Source of the DNA: Erythrobacter sp.
Lineage (GTDB): Bacteria; Pseudomonadota; Alphaproteobacteria; Sphingomonadales; Sphingomonadaceae
DNA length: 44,190 nt
Reading direction: 5' to 3'
Assembly (NCBI GenBank): GCA_013822695.1
Contig: PNKW01000020.1
Coordinates: 1-44,190, forward strand
Position numbers and translations under genes: made by a program. The notes beneath the pieces are model-generated. The model made no database searches and was not told the DNA's origin. It saw only the letters and a list, made by a program, of their open reading frames with translations. Below are positions 43,194-44,190 of the stretch, in pieces (the stretch's first letter is position 1; each line of letters begins with the position of its first letter).

Positions 43194-43961
43194 GTGACGC
43201 TGTTTCATAAGCTTGGACTACTGCTGTCGCTGCTGCTGCTTGGACTTTCGCCGGCACGGGCGGAAGAGCGCGGCCCGGTGGTGCTGGCGGCGGCAAGCTT
43301 GCAGGAGGCGCTCACCGATGCAGCCAATGCATGGGCCGCGAAAGGGCATTCCCGCCCGGTCATCTCTTTTGCCGGATCATCCGCACTCGCCCGCCAGATC
43401 GAAGCGGGAGCACCGGCCGACATGTTCATCTCGGCCGACAAGGAATGGATGGACTACGTTGCCGCCAAAGGCCTGGTACGCAAAGGCAGCCGCGCGGGCT
43501 TCCTGTCCAACCGCCTCGTGCTGATCGCACCGGCGAGCAGCAAGGCGCAGCTCGCGGTCAAGCGGGGGTTTCCCCTCGCCCGTGCGCTGGGCAGGGGGCG
43601 GCTCGCGATGGCTGATCCGGACAGCGTGCCCGCCGGACGATACGGCAAGGCGGCGCTGACAAGTTTGGGCGTCTGGAACTCGGTCGCGGGCAAGCTTGCG
43701 CGCGCCGAGAATGTGCGCGCCGCGCTGGCGCTGGTCGAGCGCGGGGAGGCACCCTTCGGGATCGTCTATGCCACCGATGCGCGCGCCTCGCGCAAAGTGC
43801 GGGTGGTTCGCACCTTTGCCGCCGACACCCACCCGCCGATCACCTATCCGCTGGCGCTGCTGCAGCGTTCGACCAACCGCGAGGCTGAAGGTTTCCGGGC
43901 TTTCCTGCTATCGCGCGAGGGCAAGGCGATCTTTGTGCGACGCGGTTTCGGCACCCGTTGA
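43194..43961 (+). CDS. modA: Molybdate ABC transporter substrate-binding protein
   Basis: ModA binds molybdate in the periplasm and delivers it to ModBC. A signal peptide (LFHKLGLLLSLLLLGLSPARA) precedes the mature EERGPVVLAAASLQEALTDA. SFAGSSALARQIEAGAPADMFISAD (in parts) and FGIVYATDARAS are family-typical. The GTG at 43194 has GGGGAG 9 bp upstream. It is 255 residues long, of normal size, and lies 13 bp before modB. Confidence 0.94.
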   Translation: MTLFHKLGLLLSLLLLGLSPARAEERGPVVLAAASLQEALTDAANAWAAKGHSRPVISFAGSSALARQIEAGAPADMFISADKEWMDYVAAKGLVRKGSRAGFLSNRLVLIAPASSKAQLAVKRGFPLARALGRGRLAMADPDSVPAGRYGKAALTSLGVWNSVAGKLARAENVRAALALVERGEAPFGIVYATDARASRKVRVVRTFAADTHPPITYPLALLQRSTNREAEGFRAFLLSREGKAIFVRRGFGTR

Positions 43962-43974
43962 GGTCGGCGCGCGC

Positions 43975-44190
43975 ATGAACCTGTCGCCGGAGGAATGGGA
44001 GATAATCGCCCTGTCGCTGAAGGTCAGCGGCGTTGCGGTGGCGACCAGCCTGCCGGTCGCCTTCGCGCTTGCCTGGGTGCTGGCGCGGGTCCGGTTTCCG
44101 GGACGTGTTCTGCTCGATGCAGCGGTGCATCTGCCGCTGGTGCTGCCCCCCGTCGTAACCGGCTGACTGCTGCTGATCGCCTTCGGCAAC
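43975..44190 (+). pseudogene. modB: modB, molybdate permease, with an in-frame stop codon (3' end cut)
   Basis: Inner-membrane permease of the molybdate transporter. From the ATG at 43975 the product reads LSLKVSGVAVATSLPVAFAL and ends LPLVLPPVVTG, then TGA at 44164-44166. The same frame continues at once with LLLIAFGN, which matches the family's usual LPPVVTGYLLL, so the stop replaces one codon (a one-base change from TGG would do). The frame is open to the right edge of the window. Either a true nonsense mutation or a sequencing error. Confidence 0.8.

Overview
The window is high-GC DNA from an alphaproteobacterial chromosome, most likely order Sphingomonadales and plausibly Erythrobacteraceae. 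That placement rests on gene order (rpsT/dnaA, mutM, ubiE-ubiB, coaBC-dut; secB-murJ-trpS divergent from tim44-mltA-smr), on the protein sequences, and on the TonB-dependent receptor style. No rRNA, complete tRNA or CRISPR array was seen.

Layout. 1-10.1 kb is a conserved housekeeping block: a ThiF/MoeB-type adenylyltransferase cut by the left edge, a DUF983 protein, dnaA, rpsT, mutM, then ubiE, ubiB, a membrane protein, coaBC and dut on the other strand. 10.1-12.2 kb holds three small envelope or hypothetical genes. 12.3-18.2 kb holds trpS, murJ and secB facing away from tim44-like, mltA and smr. The smr coding sequence contains two inverted REP-like elements. 18.2-21.0 kb is an aromatic ring-cleavage operon (extradiol dioxygenase, FAH hydrolase, and a decayed flavin monooxygenase) with a divergent TetR regulator and two obvious operators. 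21.0-25.2 kb encodes a class A penicillin-binding protein followed by two tandem exported proteins, one CsgG-like, that share a C-terminal module. 25.3-28.7 kb has galM and a complete bacterial lipoxygenase. 29-31.7 kb has a glycosyltransferase, a flippase-like membrane protein and the stub of an FkbM-type methyltransferase.

An integrase region follows (31.77 to at least 33.4 kb). It has a tRNA-Ser-like attachment core, three 12-bp tandem repeats, a tyrosine integrase and an AlpA-type regulator. Next come an RBBP9-type hydrolase, a chromate cluster (chrA, a Tat-exported Fe/Mn superoxide dismutase, a degenerate PAP2 protein), and a leftward set: Rrf2 regulator, YezD, TonB receptor, TauE/SafE exporter and an Amj-type lipid II flippase. 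The right end is a molybdate locus (modE, modA, modB), with modB carrying an in-frame stop codon.

How the parts work together. Most neighbours form clear operons with 1-4 bp stop/start overlaps. The least conventional parts are the PBP/CsgG-like/paralog operon, the lipoxygenase, the Amj flippase inside a sulfur-type operon alongside a normal murJ elsewhere, and the Rrf2-YezD-TonB unit with a perfect palindrome in its promoter. All functions are read from sequence motifs and remembered family features; no database search was run.
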